A DNA stretch of 64,000 nucleotides from Mesorhizobium sp. Lineage in GTDB: Bacteria; Pseudomonadota; Alphaproteobacteria; Rhizobiales; Rhizobiaceae. The DNA lies in the NCBI GenBank assembly GCA_004020645.1, contig SAQL01000026.1, positions 21,089 through 85,088 on the forward strand, written 5' to 3'. Positions 26,225 through 36,027 of the stretch are shown here, one piece after another. The translations under genes were made by a program, and so were the position numbers. The notes beneath the pieces were generated by a model. The model did not search any database. It was not told where the DNA came from and saw only the letters and a program-made list of their open reading frames with translations. The stretch's first letter is position 1. Every line of letters starts with the position of its first letter.

Positions 26225-27344
26225 CGGAGAGCGAGACCCAATGGCCAGGCCTGTATTCGACCGGCAGGAACTTCTCGTGCAACTCCTTGAAGGTGGCCTC
26301 GGCGTCCAGATCGGCGAACAGGTCGGGGTGCAGCCACTTGGCCATCTGCTGGATGGCGACGAACTGATAGGGGCTGTTGTAGAACTGGTGCCAGATGGCG
26401 TGGACCCGACCTTTCTCCACCGCCTTGATGCCGGTGAGGGCGGGCCGCTCAGTTAGGCCATTGAGTTTCTTCAGTGCTGCCGCTTCGTCCGCGCCGGGAC
26501 CGACGCCGACCCATTTGCCGCCCGGTACATAGGCCTCCCAGTTACCGCCCGTGACAATCACCTGGTCGGGATCGCTTGCGATGATTTGTTCGGGATTGAG
26601 CGCGCCAAAAGTGCCCGGGATCAGATCCGCCGCGATATTGCGGCCACCGGCCATCTCGACGAACTTGCCGAAATTGTCATTGCCGAAGCTCATGCAGCAA
26701 TCGTCGGAATAGCCGCCGGCGCGCTCGATAAACACGGTCGGGCGCTTTGGATCCCTCTCTGCGATCACCTCGGTGACGCGCGCGATCTGGGCGGCGCGGT
26801 AGGCGATGAACGCCTCGGCCCGTTCTTCCTGGCCAAAGAGCTTGCCGATGAGACGCATGCTCGGCTCGGTGTTGGTGAAGGGATGCTCGCGGAAATCGAC
26901 ATAGACCACCGGAATGCCGACGGCGGCGAGCTTTTCGATATATTGCGCGTCCTCCGTCGCCTGCTTGGACTCGATGTTCATGATCATCACGTCCGGCTGA
27001 AGCGCGATGGCCTGCTCGATGTCGAAGGTGCCGTCCTTGAAACCGCCGAAGGTCGGTATCGCCGCCATCGAGGGGAATTTATCCAGATAGACGGCGTAAT
27101 TGTCGGGATCGGCCTGGGAGAAATCCTCGCGCCAGCCAACGATTCGCTTGAAGGGGTTGTCGGTATCGAGCGCCGCGATCAGGTAGATTTGCCGGCCTTC
27201 GCCGAGGATGACTTTCTCGACCGGCGTCTTCACCTCGACCTTGCGGCCGCTAATGTCGGTGACGGTTTCGGCGCGCGCGCCGTGGGTTAGCGGCATGGAG
27301 GCCGCGAGGGCGACCGCGGCCGCAAATATCGATTTCAAAATCAT
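26214..27344 (-). CDS. iron-compound periplasmic binding protein
   Basis: The 376-residue precursor has a Sec signal of about 25 residues ending in HGARA. The mature protein is a type III binding protein (Peripla_BP_2), with TVTDISGRKVEVKTPVEKVI at the start and the long central helix typical of siderophore, haem and cobalamin binders. It is the first gene of the operon. The iron-responsive element upstream supports an iron chelate as ligand, but haem or another metallophore cannot be excluded. Confidence 0.88.
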   Translation of the reverse strand: MILKSIFAAAVALAASMPLTHGARAETVTDISGRKVEVKTPVEKVILGEGRQIYLIAALDTDNPFKRIVGWREDFSQADPDNYAVYLDKFPSMAAIPTFGGFKDGTFDIEQAIALQPDVMIMNIESKQATEDAQYIEKLAAVGIPVVYVDFREHPFTNTEPSMRLIGKLFGQEERAEAFIAYRAAQIARVTEVIAERDPKRPTVFIERAGGYSDDCCMSFGNDNFGKFVEMAGGRNIAADLIPGTFGALNPEQIIASDPDQVIVTGGNWEAYVPGGKWVGVGPGADEAAALKKLNGLTERPALTGIKAVEKGRVHAIWHQFYNSPYQFVAIQQMAKWLHPDLFADLDAEATFKELHEKFLPVEYRPGHWVSLSDEQ

Positions 27345-27387
27345 TGTGCTCTCGCAATTCAGTTTACCGGCCCGGCTTTATAAAACA

Positions 27388-27402
27388 TGAATTGTGTAAT
27401 CA
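27388..27402. promoter_or_regulatory. RirA-type iron box (IRO motif, TGA-N9-TCA)
   Basis: TGAATTGTGTAATCA at 27388-27402 matches the TGA-N9-TCA element reported for RirA-regulated iron genes in Rhizobium. It lies 44 bp upstream of the binding-protein ATG. On the minus strand it overlaps a plausible -35 (TTGATT) 15-16 bases from TATAAA, so a bound repressor would block RNA polymerase. Confidence 0.7.
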
Positions 27403-27459
27403 AGAATTATCTTTTAGAGCAATTCCAATGTACCGGTTTTGGGGAGAGCGTTTCGGGCA

Positions 27460-28248
27460 ATGATAGCTCACGCAAACTATTCGCTGCGCGACGAAATTCG
27501 GGACTATTGGTCCGATCGCGCCGAGACGTTCGACCTGCAGGTGGGTCACGAGATTTTTTCCGAGCGAGAGCGCGCTGCCTGGCATGCGCTCATAACCAGG
27601 CACCTTGGGCCAGGCGCCGGGCGAGCGGCTCTGGATCTCGCCTGTGGGACAGCCGTTATTTCGCATCTGATGCACGATCTAGGCTTTGCGGTGACAGGCC
27701 TCGACTGGTCGGAAGCCATGCTCGCGAAGGCGCGCGCCAAGGCACAAAAACGCGGCGCCGATATCCGCTTCATCGTGAGGGATGCCGAACGCACGCTCGA
27801 GGACAAGGCGAGCTACGATGTCATCGTCACCCGTCACCTGGTCTGGACGCTGCTGGATCCGAAGGCGGCCTTTGCCGAATGGTTCTCGCTGCTGAAGCCC
27901 GGCGGCAGGCTGCTGGTCATCGACGGCGATTTTGTCAGCCGCAACTGGGCGATGGGTTTGCGGGAAATTTGGGAGAAGCTCACGACCGGCAAGTCCCGGG
28001 TCTCGGACAATGACGGCGCCTCCATGGCCAGACGCCACCAGAGCATTCTTGCCCGTGTCTATTTCTCGGGCGGCGCACGGGCGGAAGAGATAGTTCGCTT
28101 GCTGGCCGAAGCCGGGTTCGATCAGCCGGTCGTCGACTGGAAACTGGGCGCGATCCATCGCGCTCAGGCTCGACAGATGAGTTGGCCCAAGGCGCTCGAA
28201 CGCGCCACTCAACTTCGCTTCGCGATCTGCGCGACAAAGCCGCAGTAA
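27460..28248 (+). CDS. class I SAM-dependent methyltransferase
   Basis: This protein of about 262 residues has the SAM-binding motif LDLACGTAVISHLM, the acidic motif II residue in VTGLDWSEAML, and motif IV/V LLKPGGRLLVIDGDF. The ATG at 27460 is used; a TTG at 27439 with GGGGAG near it is an alternative. It is divergent from the iron importer and shares its control region with the iron box, so it may be iron-regulated and act on a chelator or cofactor. Its substrate is unknown. Confidence 0.85.
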   Translation: MIAHANYSLRDEIRDYWSDRAETFDLQVGHEIFSERERAAWHALITRHLGPGAGRAALDLACGTAVISHLMHDLGFAVTGLDWSEAMLAKARAKAQKRGADIRFIVRDAERTLEDKASYDVIVTRHLVWTLLDPKAAFAEWFSLLKPGGRLLVIDGDFVSRNWAMGLREIWEKLTTGKSRVSDNDGASMARRHQSILARVYFSGGARAEEIVRLLAEAGFDQPVVDWKLGAIHRAQARQMSWPKALERATQLRFAICATKPQ

Positions 28249-28296
28249 ACTGCATCTGAGTTAACGCAGACCGACAACTATTCGCGCCACCGCGGA

Positions 28297-29952
28297 TTAT
28301 TTCTCCGGGCTGGCGTCCTGCAAGATCATTTCCGATGCCTTCTCCGCGATCATCACCACTGGAGAGTTGGTGTTGCCGGAAACGATCGTCGGCATAATTG
28401 AAGCGTCGACGACGCGCAGGCCAGAAATGCCGTGCACCCGCAGCCGGCCGTCGACCACTGCCGTCGAGCCTGCGCCCATCTTGCAGGTGCCGACCGGGTG
28501 GAAAATCGTCGTGCCGATATCGCCGGCCTTGCGGACGAGATCTTCGTCGCTTTCATAGTGTGCACCGGGCAGCATTTCCTCAGGCGCGAAACGGGCAACG
28601 GCGCGCGCCTTCATCAAGCGGCGGACGTGGCGGAGCGATGCTACAGCCACGGTCCTGTCTCCTTCGGTAGACAAATAGTTCGGCCGGATCTTCGGAGCCG
28701 CCTGCGGATCGGGCGCGCCTATGTGAACGGTGCCGCGGCTTTCCGGTCTGAGGTTGCAGACCGAAACCGTGACCGCGGGGAAGCGATGCAGCGGCTCGCC
28801 CAGCCGGTCAGTGCTCAACGGCTGGACATGATATTCGAGATCGGGCGTCTCCAGGCGTGGGTCGCTTCTGGCGAAGATACCTAATTGGCTCGGCGCCATC
28901 GATAGCGGTCCGCTGCGACGGATGGCATATTCGATGCCCATGGCCGCGCGGCTGAACAGATTGTGGTAGCGCTGGTTTAGCGTCGAGGCATTGGCGACCT
29001 TGAAGACCGTGCGGATTTGCAGATGATCCTGCAGGTTCTCGCCGACGCCTTCCAGCGCGTGGCGAACCGGGATTCCTGCTTCGCCAAGCACGTCGGGCCG
29101 GCCGACGCCGGATAGCTCGAGCAGCTTCGGCGAATTGATCGCGCCAGCGGCAAGGATCGTCTCGCCTGCCCGTGCACGATGCAGTTGGCCGCCCATGCGG
29201 AAGGCAATGCCAGTGACACTAGCTCCGTCGAAATCCAGGGTCTCCGCCTCGGCGCCGGTAACGACGCGCAAGTTCGGCCGCCGGAGCACGCTCCGCAGGA
29301 ACGCTTTCGAGGTATTCCAGCGCACGCCCTTCCTCTGGTTGACCTCGAAATAGCCCGACCCTTCGTTGGTCCCGCCGTTGAAATCCTCCGTCCGGGGGAT
29401 GCCGAGTTCCTCGGCAGCATCGCGGAACGCATCCAGGATCGGCCAGGACAGGCGCTGGCGCTCGACGCGCCATTCGCCACCGGCGCCATGAAGGTCGTTG
29501 GCGCCACCAAAATGGTCTTCGGACTTGCGGAAATATGGAAGCACGTCATCCCAGCCCCAACCGAGATTTCCGGCTTGCCGCCAGCCATCATAGTCGGCCG
29601 CCTGGCCGCGCATGTAGATCATGCCGTTGATCGATGAGCAGCCGCCCAGAAGCTTGCCGCGCGGATAGTTGAGCGCACGACCGTTCAGCCCGGGCTCCGG
29701 CTCGGTCTTCATCAGCCAATCCGTGCGCGGGTTGCCCATGCAGTAGAGATAGCCGATGGGAATGTTGACCCAGTGATAGCGGTCGCTGCCGCCGGCTTCC
29801 AGAAGCAGCACGCGCGTGCCTGGATTGGCCGACAGTCTGTTGGCCAGCACGCAGCCGGCCGAACCTGCGCCGACGATGATGAAGTCGTATCGTCCAAAAT
29901 CGGCAGCGGTCTGTGTCAATTGGACGTCCGTTCGCTTGCCATCCTGTCCCAT
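28297..29952 (-). CDS. GMC-family FAD oxidoreductase (choline/alcohol dehydrogenase-like)
   Basis: This 551-residue flavoprotein has the FAD-binding GAGSAG at residues 28-33, the GMC signature regions GKLLGGCSSINGMIYMRG and GAINSPKLLELSGVG, and the C-terminal active-site stretch FHPVGTCKMG with DASIMPTIVSGNTN. The start overlaps the end of the FGGY kinase by 37 bp; internal starts are possible, but the residues before GAGSAG fit. It is the last gene of the polyol operon and probably oxidises a primary alcohol, perhaps feeding the pathway a second substrate (inference). Confidence 0.85.
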   Translation of the reverse strand: MGQDGKRTDVQLTQTAADFGRYDFIIVGAGSAGCVLANRLSANPGTRVLLLEAGGSDRYHWVNIPIGYLYCMGNPRTDWLMKTEPEPGLNGRALNYPRGKLLGGCSSINGMIYMRGQAADYDGWRQAGNLGWGWDDVLPYFRKSEDHFGGANDLHGAGGEWRVERQRLSWPILDAFRDAAEELGIPRTEDFNGGTNEGSGYFEVNQRKGVRWNTSKAFLRSVLRRPNLRVVTGAEAETLDFDGASVTGIAFRMGGQLHRARAGETILAAGAINSPKLLELSGVGRPDVLGEAGIPVRHALEGVGENLQDHLQIRTVFKVANASTLNQRYHNLFSRAAMGIEYAIRRSGPLSMAPSQLGIFARSDPRLETPDLEYHVQPLSTDRLGEPLHRFPAVTVSVCNLRPESRGTVHIGAPDPQAAPKIRPNYLSTEGDRTVAVASLRHVRRLMKARAVARFAPEEMLPGAHYESDEDLVRKAGDIGTTIFHPVGTCKMGAGSTAVVDGRLRVHGISGLRVVDASIMPTIVSGNTNSPVVMIAEKASEMILQDASPEK

Positions 29953-31431
29953 AGCGGACCCATGGCCTGGTTGATCTCACCATACAGACGATAGCGCTGC
30001 TCATAGACCGGTGCCATCGCGCTATTGGGCTGGTAGCAGCGGTCGGGCGCGGTCATCGCGGCGGCGCCCGCAGAAAAATCGGTAAACAAGCCGACGCCTG
30101 TCCCGGCTGCAATTGCAGCTCCCAGCGCCCCCGTCTCGCGGCTGCGCGCCACGGTCACCGGCACGTCAAGCACATCCGCAAATATCTGCGGCCAGATGGC
30201 GCTGCGCGAGCCGCCGCCCGAAAGAACCGCCTGGCTGACGGTCGCTCACCGCTCGGCGCAGCGTCTCGACATGCCGCCGGTGCTCGAACACGACGCCCTC
30301 GAAAAGTGCGCGCAGCATATGCGCCCGCGTGTGCCAGCCGGCGATGCCGTAGAAACCTGCACGCGCCTTGCCATTCTGCTGCGAGCCGTAAAGGAAGGGG
30401 TGGTAGATCGGCATATCTCCCGCGGGATCGACGGAAGCAACAAGCTCGCTGCAGATTTCGAATGGCGATGCGCCTGCCGGCGGGGCGTGCTCGAAGAACT
30501 CACGGACGATCCATTCGAGATTTGCGGCCGACGTGGCGCTCGATTCGATGGCGAGGTAGCGCACCGGATCGAACGTCGACAGCATGAAGATCGACGGATC
30601 GCGGATCGGCTCTTCTGTGATGACCTGGTTGATGCTCCAGGTGCCGGCAATGATCGAGGCGGCGCCGGTGCTGGTGACGCCTGAACCGATGGCGCTGGCG
30701 ACGACATCGAACAGGCCCGCCACCACAGGCGTGCCCGCAAGAAGGCCGGTGGCATCGGCGACATCGCGCGTGACATGGCCGGCGATGTCGGAAGCCTCCA
30801 GCACGTTCGGCAGCAGTTCCATGCAATCGTCGAGACCATAGGCTGCCAGCAACTCACGCTCGTAGCATCGGCCGGGCATGTGCAAAAGCCCGCAGCCCGA
30901 CATATCCGAGGTCTCGGTCGAGCGCGCGCCGGTTAGGCGGTTGACAACAAAATCCTTGCACAGGAAGACGGTGCCTATTCGGGCAAAGAGCGCCGGGTCA
31001 TGGCGCCTGAGCCACGCCAGCAGAGTCGGCGTCTGCGCCGCCCAGGGCCGTTGCAGGCAGTGGACATAGGTCCGGTCGCCAACGCCTGTGGCCGCCCATT
31101 CGCTGACGATGCCGATACCGCGCGTGTCGAGCGACTGGATGCCGAGCAGCGGGTCGCCGCCGCGGTCCAGCGCGTAGAACCCGTTGCCGTGGCCGGCGCA
31201 GCCGATCGCCGCGATGTCGCGGGGGTCGATGCCCGACTGGTCGAGGCACTGGCGGATGACCTCGACGACGTTGCGCCATAATTCGCCGAGGTCCCGCTCG
31301 ACATGGCCGGGCTTTGGCATGCAGGAGCGGCCGTCCCGGGCGGCGAGCGCGAGTTCGCGACCGGCGGTGTCGAAGATGATGGACTTGATGACGGTATTGC
31401 CCGCATCAAGACCAAGAATGTGTCGCTGCAT
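29916..31431 (-). pseudogene. FGGY-family carbohydrate kinase, frameshifted
   Basis: The gene begins at 31431 (GGGAGGAGC upstream) with the FGGY N-terminal domain (ILGLDAGNTVIKS, GCAGHGNGFY) and keeps the second-domain motif GTWSINQVI. Near 30240 the reading frame shifts. The first frame runs out at 30166 with non-family residues, while another frame carries the expected SGGGSRSAIWPQIFADVLDVP and ends at 29916. Deleting one base of the GG pair at 30240-30241 restores a kinase of about 505 residues. The kinase would phosphorylate the imported polyol. Either the operon has lost this step or the base is an error. It resembles erythritol/L-xylulose kinases more than glycerol kinase. Confidence 0.85.
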
Positions 31432-31456
31432 TGAAGCTCCTCCCAAGCTGCAAAGA

Positions 31457-32299
31457 TTATTCTTGTTGGTAGAGCTCCCAGGCTGCCGCGCCGTCTGCAT
31501 TCTCATGGATGATCGCCATCAATCCTCTCACGACGGCGCGAGGGTTGGAATGCTGGTATATGTTGCGGCCATAGACCATGCCTGCCGCACCCTGCGCCAT
31601 CAGCGCCGCCGACTTGTCGAAGACTGCGCGCAAATCCTCCCTGCCCCCACCGCGCACAAGGACAGGACAGCGCGTCGCCGCCACCACCCGGTGGAAGTCG
31701 TTCGGATCGGTGGTCGGGTCCGCCTTGATGATGTCGGCGCCCATCTCGCTGGCGAGCCGGGTCAGGGTGACGATCTTTTCGGGATCGCCGTCAACCATGT
31801 AGCCTCCGCGATCCGAGTTCGGCAGCATCGCCAACGGCTCGATCATCAGCGGCAGCCCGTATTTTTCGCAGTCGGCGCGAACGCGGGCAATGTTGTGGAC
31901 GCATTGCCGGAACAGGTCCGGCTCGTCGGGCAGCATGAATAGATTGACGACCACACAGGCCGCGTCCATCTCCAGCGCGCCGATCAGTGGTTCGGCTTCG
32001 TTCTGCAGGATGGCCCACATCGAGCGATGGCGGGTTTTGTTATATGGATTGCCCATGTCTATGCGCATGACCAATGCCGGCTTTTCCTTGCCGGGCAAGG
32101 ACTGCAGCAGATCGGCCTGGCCATAATTCATCTGAATGGCGTCCGGTCCGGCGGCGACCAGCTGGGCGACGACGCCGGCCATATCCTCGAGCCCTTCCAG
32201 AAACGACGGCTCGTTGCATACGCCATGGTCGACTGCGACGTCGAGACAGCGCGCCCGGCCGAACAACCGGTTCATGCGGACTTTCTTGTTGATGCGCAT
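31457..32299 (-). CDS. class I aldolase, DhnA/LsrF-like
   Basis: This 280-residue TIM-barrel aldolase has LDVAVDHG near residue 20 and the Schiff-base lysine in ADIIKADPTTD (Lys192), then a phosphate-binding PVLVRGGGRED and GMVYGRNIYQ. The family contains archaeal-type class I fructose-bisphosphate aldolase and the LsrF thiolase. It overlaps the GlpD-like gene by 28 bp and precedes the kinase. In this operon it could cleave the ketose phosphate made by the dehydrogenase to DHAP and an aldehyde (inference). Confidence 0.85.
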   Translation of the reverse strand: MRINKKVRMNRLFGRARCLDVAVDHGVCNEPSFLEGLEDMAGVVAQLVAAGPDAIQMNYGQADLLQSLPGKEKPALVMRIDMGNPYNKTRHRSMWAILQNEAEPLIGALEMDAACVVVNLFMLPDEPDLFRQCVHNIARVRADCEKYGLPLMIEPLAMLPNSDRGGYMVDGDPEKIVTLTRLASEMGADIIKADPTTDPNDFHRVVAATRCPVLVRGGGREDLRAVFDKSAALMAQGAAGMVYGRNIYQHSNPRAVVRGLMAIIHENADGAAAWELYQQE

Positions 32300-34008
32300 T
32301 CGGCGCTCCTTCCTTGGTCTTCTTGGGATAGCTGGTCGAGATCGACGCCGTGCCGGCGTTGCAACAGGGCGAGGAAATCGGTGCGCTCGAATGCCTTGCG
32401 CGCGGCGTCCCAGTTCTTTTCGACAGCGAGAATATCGAGGACCGCATCGAGAAGGCCGGAAGAGAGAGCGCCGGTGATGGCGATTGTCGTGCGGCGAAGC
32501 AGCAGGTCCTCCAGCTGTTCGACATATTCATTGGCGATGAGATATTGGATCTCCCGGGCCGAGTAGTCGTTGCCGGGCAAGAGCTCGTCATGTCCCGCTG
32601 CCATATGGGCGGCGACGGCATCCGCCGCGGTGCCGTAGCGCTTGAAGAGGGTACGCATGCGGTCAAGCGACAGGCCATGCGCCGCCGCGCGTTCTGCGCA
32701 CCATTTTGCCGGGGCAATGGGAAAATGCCGGCCGCCGCCGATCGGCATGTTTTCGGTGCCGACGATGCGCTGCCGGCTCAACCGCTCGAGCACGATATCT
32801 GCTGCCAGTTCGCCGAACGAGCGGAAGGTTGTCCATTTCCCGCCGATCATGCAGAGCGTCGGCGGCACTGTACCGGCGCCCTCGATGAGCTCGCAGAAAT
32901 GATCGCGGGGAATGCGCCCGGTAAATCTGTCCTGGCTTGTCGGCAGCGGCCTCACCCCGGTGAACTGAAAGACGATGTCGGTATCAGTGATTTCGATCGC
33001 CGGAAACACGAAGGACAGGGACTGCAGGATGTATTGCCGCTCGTCATCCACACAGCGCGCCTGGTCGGGATCGTCGACACGGATATCCGTCGAGCCGACC
33101 AGCACGTTGCCGAGATAGGGGAACAGGATGCAGATCCGGCCGTCCTCGTTCTCATAGTAGATCATGTGACCGTCGAGCGCGTCATGAAGCTCGCGATTGT
33201 CGACGATCAGATGCGAACCTTTGGTGCCGCCCATAAGCTTCGGCGCAACGGCTCCGATCGCCGAATTGGTCAGGTCGATCCAGCCGCCTGTGGCATTGAC
33301 CACGAGCCGCGGCTTCACGGCCACGGTTTCGCCAGACAGTCCGTCGTTAAGCACCAGGCTCGCGTCACCGAGCGATACGCGTGCATAGTTGAGCGCCCGG
33401 GCGAACGGCTTTTCCTTCATGGTGTCGCGCAGCATCTCGGTACCCAGCCGCTCGGGGTGGCTGACCCAGGCGTCATAGTATGTCGCCGAATTGCGAATAG
33501 CAGGATTGATTGCGGGCCAGACCTTGAGTGTTTCAGCACGGCTCCTGAATTTGTGCGTCGGGACGATACGCCGTGCGGCGGTGAAGAAGTCATACATCGC
33601 CAGGCCGGTCTTGATGATCAATGCGCCGCGCCGACCCGGACGACGGCTTAGCCCAAGGAAGCGGAATGCGCCATTTGCCATGCCTGAGAACAGGTCGAAG
33701 ATAGGCACCGTGGTTGGCAGTGGCGCAACGTAATGCGGCGCGTTCTTCAATAGCCGATCGCGTTCGAGCAGAGATTCGCGGACCAGCTTGAACTCGCCGT
33801 TTTCAAGATAGCGCAAGCCGCCATGTACCATGCGCGAGAGGGCTGCGCTGGCGCCGGAACAATAATCGCCCTTTTCGGCGAGCAGCACATCGACGCCCTG
33901 CAAAGCGAGTTCGCGAAACACGCTGATGCCGTTAATGCCGCCGCCTATGACGAGCACGTCAACATCGGGGTTCTCGCGCAAGCCGGCGATCGTCTGGATG
34001 CGATTCAT
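32272..34008 (-). CDS. GlpD/EryB-like FAD-dependent polyol-phosphate dehydrogenase
   Basis: This 578-residue member of the glycerol-3-phosphate dehydrogenase family has FAD motif GGGING at residues 22-27, then ALSRMVHGGLRYLENGEFKLVRESLLERD, and the C-terminal helical domain of GlpD enzymes. In an operon with an FGGY kinase, a SorC regulator and a ribose-type importer it resembles EryB (erythritol phosphate dehydrogenase) more than housekeeping GlpD. It is likely membrane-associated and passes electrons to quinone. Substrate assignment is inference. Confidence 0.85.
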   Translation of the reverse strand: MNRIQTIAGLRENPDVDVLVIGGGINGISVFRELALQGVDVLLAEKGDYCSGASAALSRMVHGGLRYLENGEFKLVRESLLERDRLLKNAPHYVAPLPTTVPIFDLFSGMANGAFRFLGLSRRPGRRGALIIKTGLAMYDFFTAARRIVPTHKFRSRAETLKVWPAINPAIRNSATYYDAWVSHPERLGTEMLRDTMKEKPFARALNYARVSLGDASLVLNDGLSGETVAVKPRLVVNATGGWIDLTNSAIGAVAPKLMGGTKGSHLIVDNRELHDALDGHMIYYENEDGRICILFPYLGNVLVGSTDIRVDDPDQARCVDDERQYILQSLSFVFPAIEITDTDIVFQFTGVRPLPTSQDRFTGRIPRDHFCELIEGAGTVPPTLCMIGGKWTTFRSFGELAADIVLERLSRQRIVGTENMPIGGGRHFPIAPAKWCAERAAAHGLSLDRMRTLFKRYGTAADAVAAHMAAGHDELLPGNDYSAREIQYLIANEYVEQLEDLLLRRTTIAITGALSSGLLDAVLDILAVEKNWDAARKAFERTDFLALLQRRHGVDLDQLSQEDQGRSAECASTRKSA

Positions 34009-34026
34009 CTCAGGATGCGCTTTCGA

Positions 34027-35022
34027 TCACGCGTCTATCGCTACGAGATGCCCGGCCACCGCCGCATCGATGGTCCCCAGTTCCGCGGCGCTCAGTAAAA
34101 TCTCCCCTGCCCTGGCGTTGTCGAGCGCCTGCGTCGCGTTTCGCGCTCCACACAAGGCGAAGGTGATGCCGGGCTGCGCCAGCGTCCAGGCGATAACGAT
34201 CTGCGCCATGGTTGCCTGGTGGACCTCCGCGACCGGGGCCAAGGCATGCTTCAAAGCGGCTACCTTGCGCCGGTTGGCCTGAGAGAAGCGCGGGTTGTCT
34301 TTGCGCTGGTCGTCGCCGCTGAACTCACGCGCCGGATCGATGGCGCCTGAGAGCAGGCCGAGCGCAAGCGACGAATAACTGAGCGCGGCGACCTGATGCT
34401 GGCGCGCGATCGGCAGCAAGCTCTGCTCAATCTCGCGATCCAGCATCGAATATCTTTCCTGGATCGCGTCGAGCTGGCCAGTTCCTACATACTGCTGCAG
34501 CTCGGCGGCGTTGAGATTGCTTGCGCCGATGGCGCGAATCTTGCCAGCTGATTTGAGGCGTTCGAGCGCTTCCATTGTTTCGGCAATGGGGGTCGTCGGG
34601 TCCTGCCAATGGGTGATGTAGAGATCGATATAATCGGTGCCGAGCCGCCGCAGGCTCTGTTCCACTTCATAAGCGATGCCGTCGGCACCCAGATATCGGT
34701 TCACCGGCGTTCCATCCTGATCGAAGAAGTGGTTGCCCTTTTTCGAATGCCAGTTCAGGCCACATTTGGTGGCGATGACCGCGCGGTCGCGCCGGCCCTT
34801 GATAGCCTTGCCGACGATCTCCTCACTGCGGCCGAGACCGTAAGCCGGCGCGGTGTCGATCAGCGAGACGCCGGCATCGATGGACGCCTGGATCGCAGCG
34901 ATCGATTCTGCTTCATCTGTGCCACCCCACATCCAGCCGCCGATGGCCCAGGTGCCGAGTCCCACTGCCGAAGCGACAACGCCGGACTTGCCGATTGAGC
35001 GGGTGATCTGTCGAGAATTCAT
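34027..35022 (-). CDS. aldo/keto reductase
   Basis: This 331-residue NADPH-type reductase has the catalytic tetrad: Asp56 and Tyr61 (IDTAPAYGLG), Lys86 (VIATKCGL) and the His of LYITHWQDP. It is a complete TIM barrel. Its start overlaps the stop of the SorC regulator by ATGA. It may reduce or oxidise a sugar or aldehyde intermediate of the polyol pathway. Confidence 0.88.
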   Translation of the reverse strand: MNSRQITRSIGKSGVVASAVGLGTWAIGGWMWGGTDEAESIAAIQASIDAGVSLIDTAPAYGLGRSEEIVGKAIKGRRDRAVIATKCGLNWHSKKGNHFFDQDGTPVNRYLGADGIAYEVEQSLRRLGTDYIDLYITHWQDPTTPIAETMEALERLKSAGKIRAIGASNLNAAELQQYVGTGQLDAIQERYSMLDREIEQSLLPIARQHQVAALSYSSLALGLLSGAIDPAREFSGDDQRKDNPRFSQANRRKVAALKHALAPVAEVHQATMAQIVIAWTLAQPGITFALCGARNATQALDNARAGEILLSAAELGTIDAAVAGHLVAIDA

Positions 35023-35999
35023 GCTGCATTTCCTTCGGCGAGCTCGAGGATCTTCAAGCCTGTGGTTTCGTCTGTGACGAGAGTGTCGAGGTGAGAGCCG
35101 CGCATGGCACTGAGGATCGGGACCACCTTACTTGCCCCGCTGGCGACCCCTATCGACTGCGGAATGGTCGCGAATTCCTCAAGCGTCAGCGAGACCAGTG
35201 ACCGGTTGAGGCTGTAGTCCGCGAGCTTGCCGTCGCCGTCTATGAGATGCGCGAGCAGCTCGCCCGCCGCGCCCGAGCGCTCGATGGCCAGCCGGTCGGC
35301 GCTCGAGGATGGGTGCAGATCGTAGTAGCTCGAATCGTCAGCCAGGATGGAGCCGATGCCGACGACCGCAAGCGTTGCTTCGCGCGCCTTGTTGAAGACA
35401 TCCGAAACCGCCCGGACGCCCATCAGCATGTCACGTTGGGCCGGACTGTCGGCAAACAGCGGCGCGTGGATCTGATAGGCGCGGCCGCCGAGTTTGTCGG
35501 CCATCAGAGACGCGACATGATTGACGTCGGTGTAATGCTTGCCCTGGACCAGGCCGGTCGCGGGAACGACCTCGACGTCGTAGCTGCGGCTCGGCTTGAG
35601 GCCGGCGACGACGGCACTCACCCCCTTGCCCCCGGTGATGGAAATCGTGTCGCCGTCCTTGATCGTCTCGAGCACCAGCCTGGCTGCGGCCTCACCGACA
35701 CGCTGAAGCGCAGTCTGCGGATTGTCCGAAACGGAGGGGACGACGACGGCCCTTTGGAGTCCACCTATCGCGACAAGTCGCGCCTCGATGTCGATCAGTT
35801 GCTCGACCGGCGACTTGATCTTGATCTCGACAAGCCCGAGTTGATGACCGCGTTTGATGAGGCGATTGACGGTCGCATGCGAGATGCCGAGCTCCTTGGC
35901 GATTTCCGCCTGCGTCTTGGCTTCCATGTAATGAAGCACAAGCGCCTGATACATCTGGCGGACGATCGTGACGTCGTCCCGCGAATTGGGTGGTGACAT
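35019..35999 (-). CDS. SorC/DeoR-type sugar-responsive regulator
   Basis: This 326-residue regulator has an N-terminal helix-turn-helix (AEIAKELGISHATVNRLIKRG) and the large SorC sugar-phosphate-binding domain (GDTISITGGKGVSAVVAGL, AVVGIGS, and the C-terminal GVASGASKVVPILSAMRG). EryD of the erythritol operon belongs to the same family. Lying inside the operon, between importer and enzymes, it probably represses transcription from the promoter at 39846-39883 until a phosphorylated intermediate binds. Confidence 0.88.
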   Translation of the reverse strand: MSPPNSRDDVTIVRQMYQALVLHYMEAKTQAEIAKELGISHATVNRLIKRGHQLGLVEIKIKSPVEQLIDIEARLVAIGGLQRAVVVPSVSDNPQTALQRVGEAAARLVLETIKDGDTISITGGKGVSAVVAGLKPSRSYDVEVVPATGLVQGKHYTDVNHVASLMADKLGGRAYQIHAPLFADSPAQRDMLMGVRAVSDVFNKAREATLAVVGIGSILADDSSYYDLHPSSSADRLAIERSGAAGELLAHLIDGDGKLADYSLNRSLVSLTLEEFATIPQSIGVASGASKVVPILSAMRGSHLDTLVTDETTGLKILELAEGNAA

Positions 36000-36027
36000 G
36001 ATGGATGCTCAACTCTTGCGCTGCTGC

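Noticed and set aside
28297..31506. Programmed frameshift in the FGGY kinase
   Set aside because: No slippery heptamer or downstream stimulatory structure was seen at the shift point, and FGGY kinases are not known to use frameshifting. A mutation or sequencing error is simpler.
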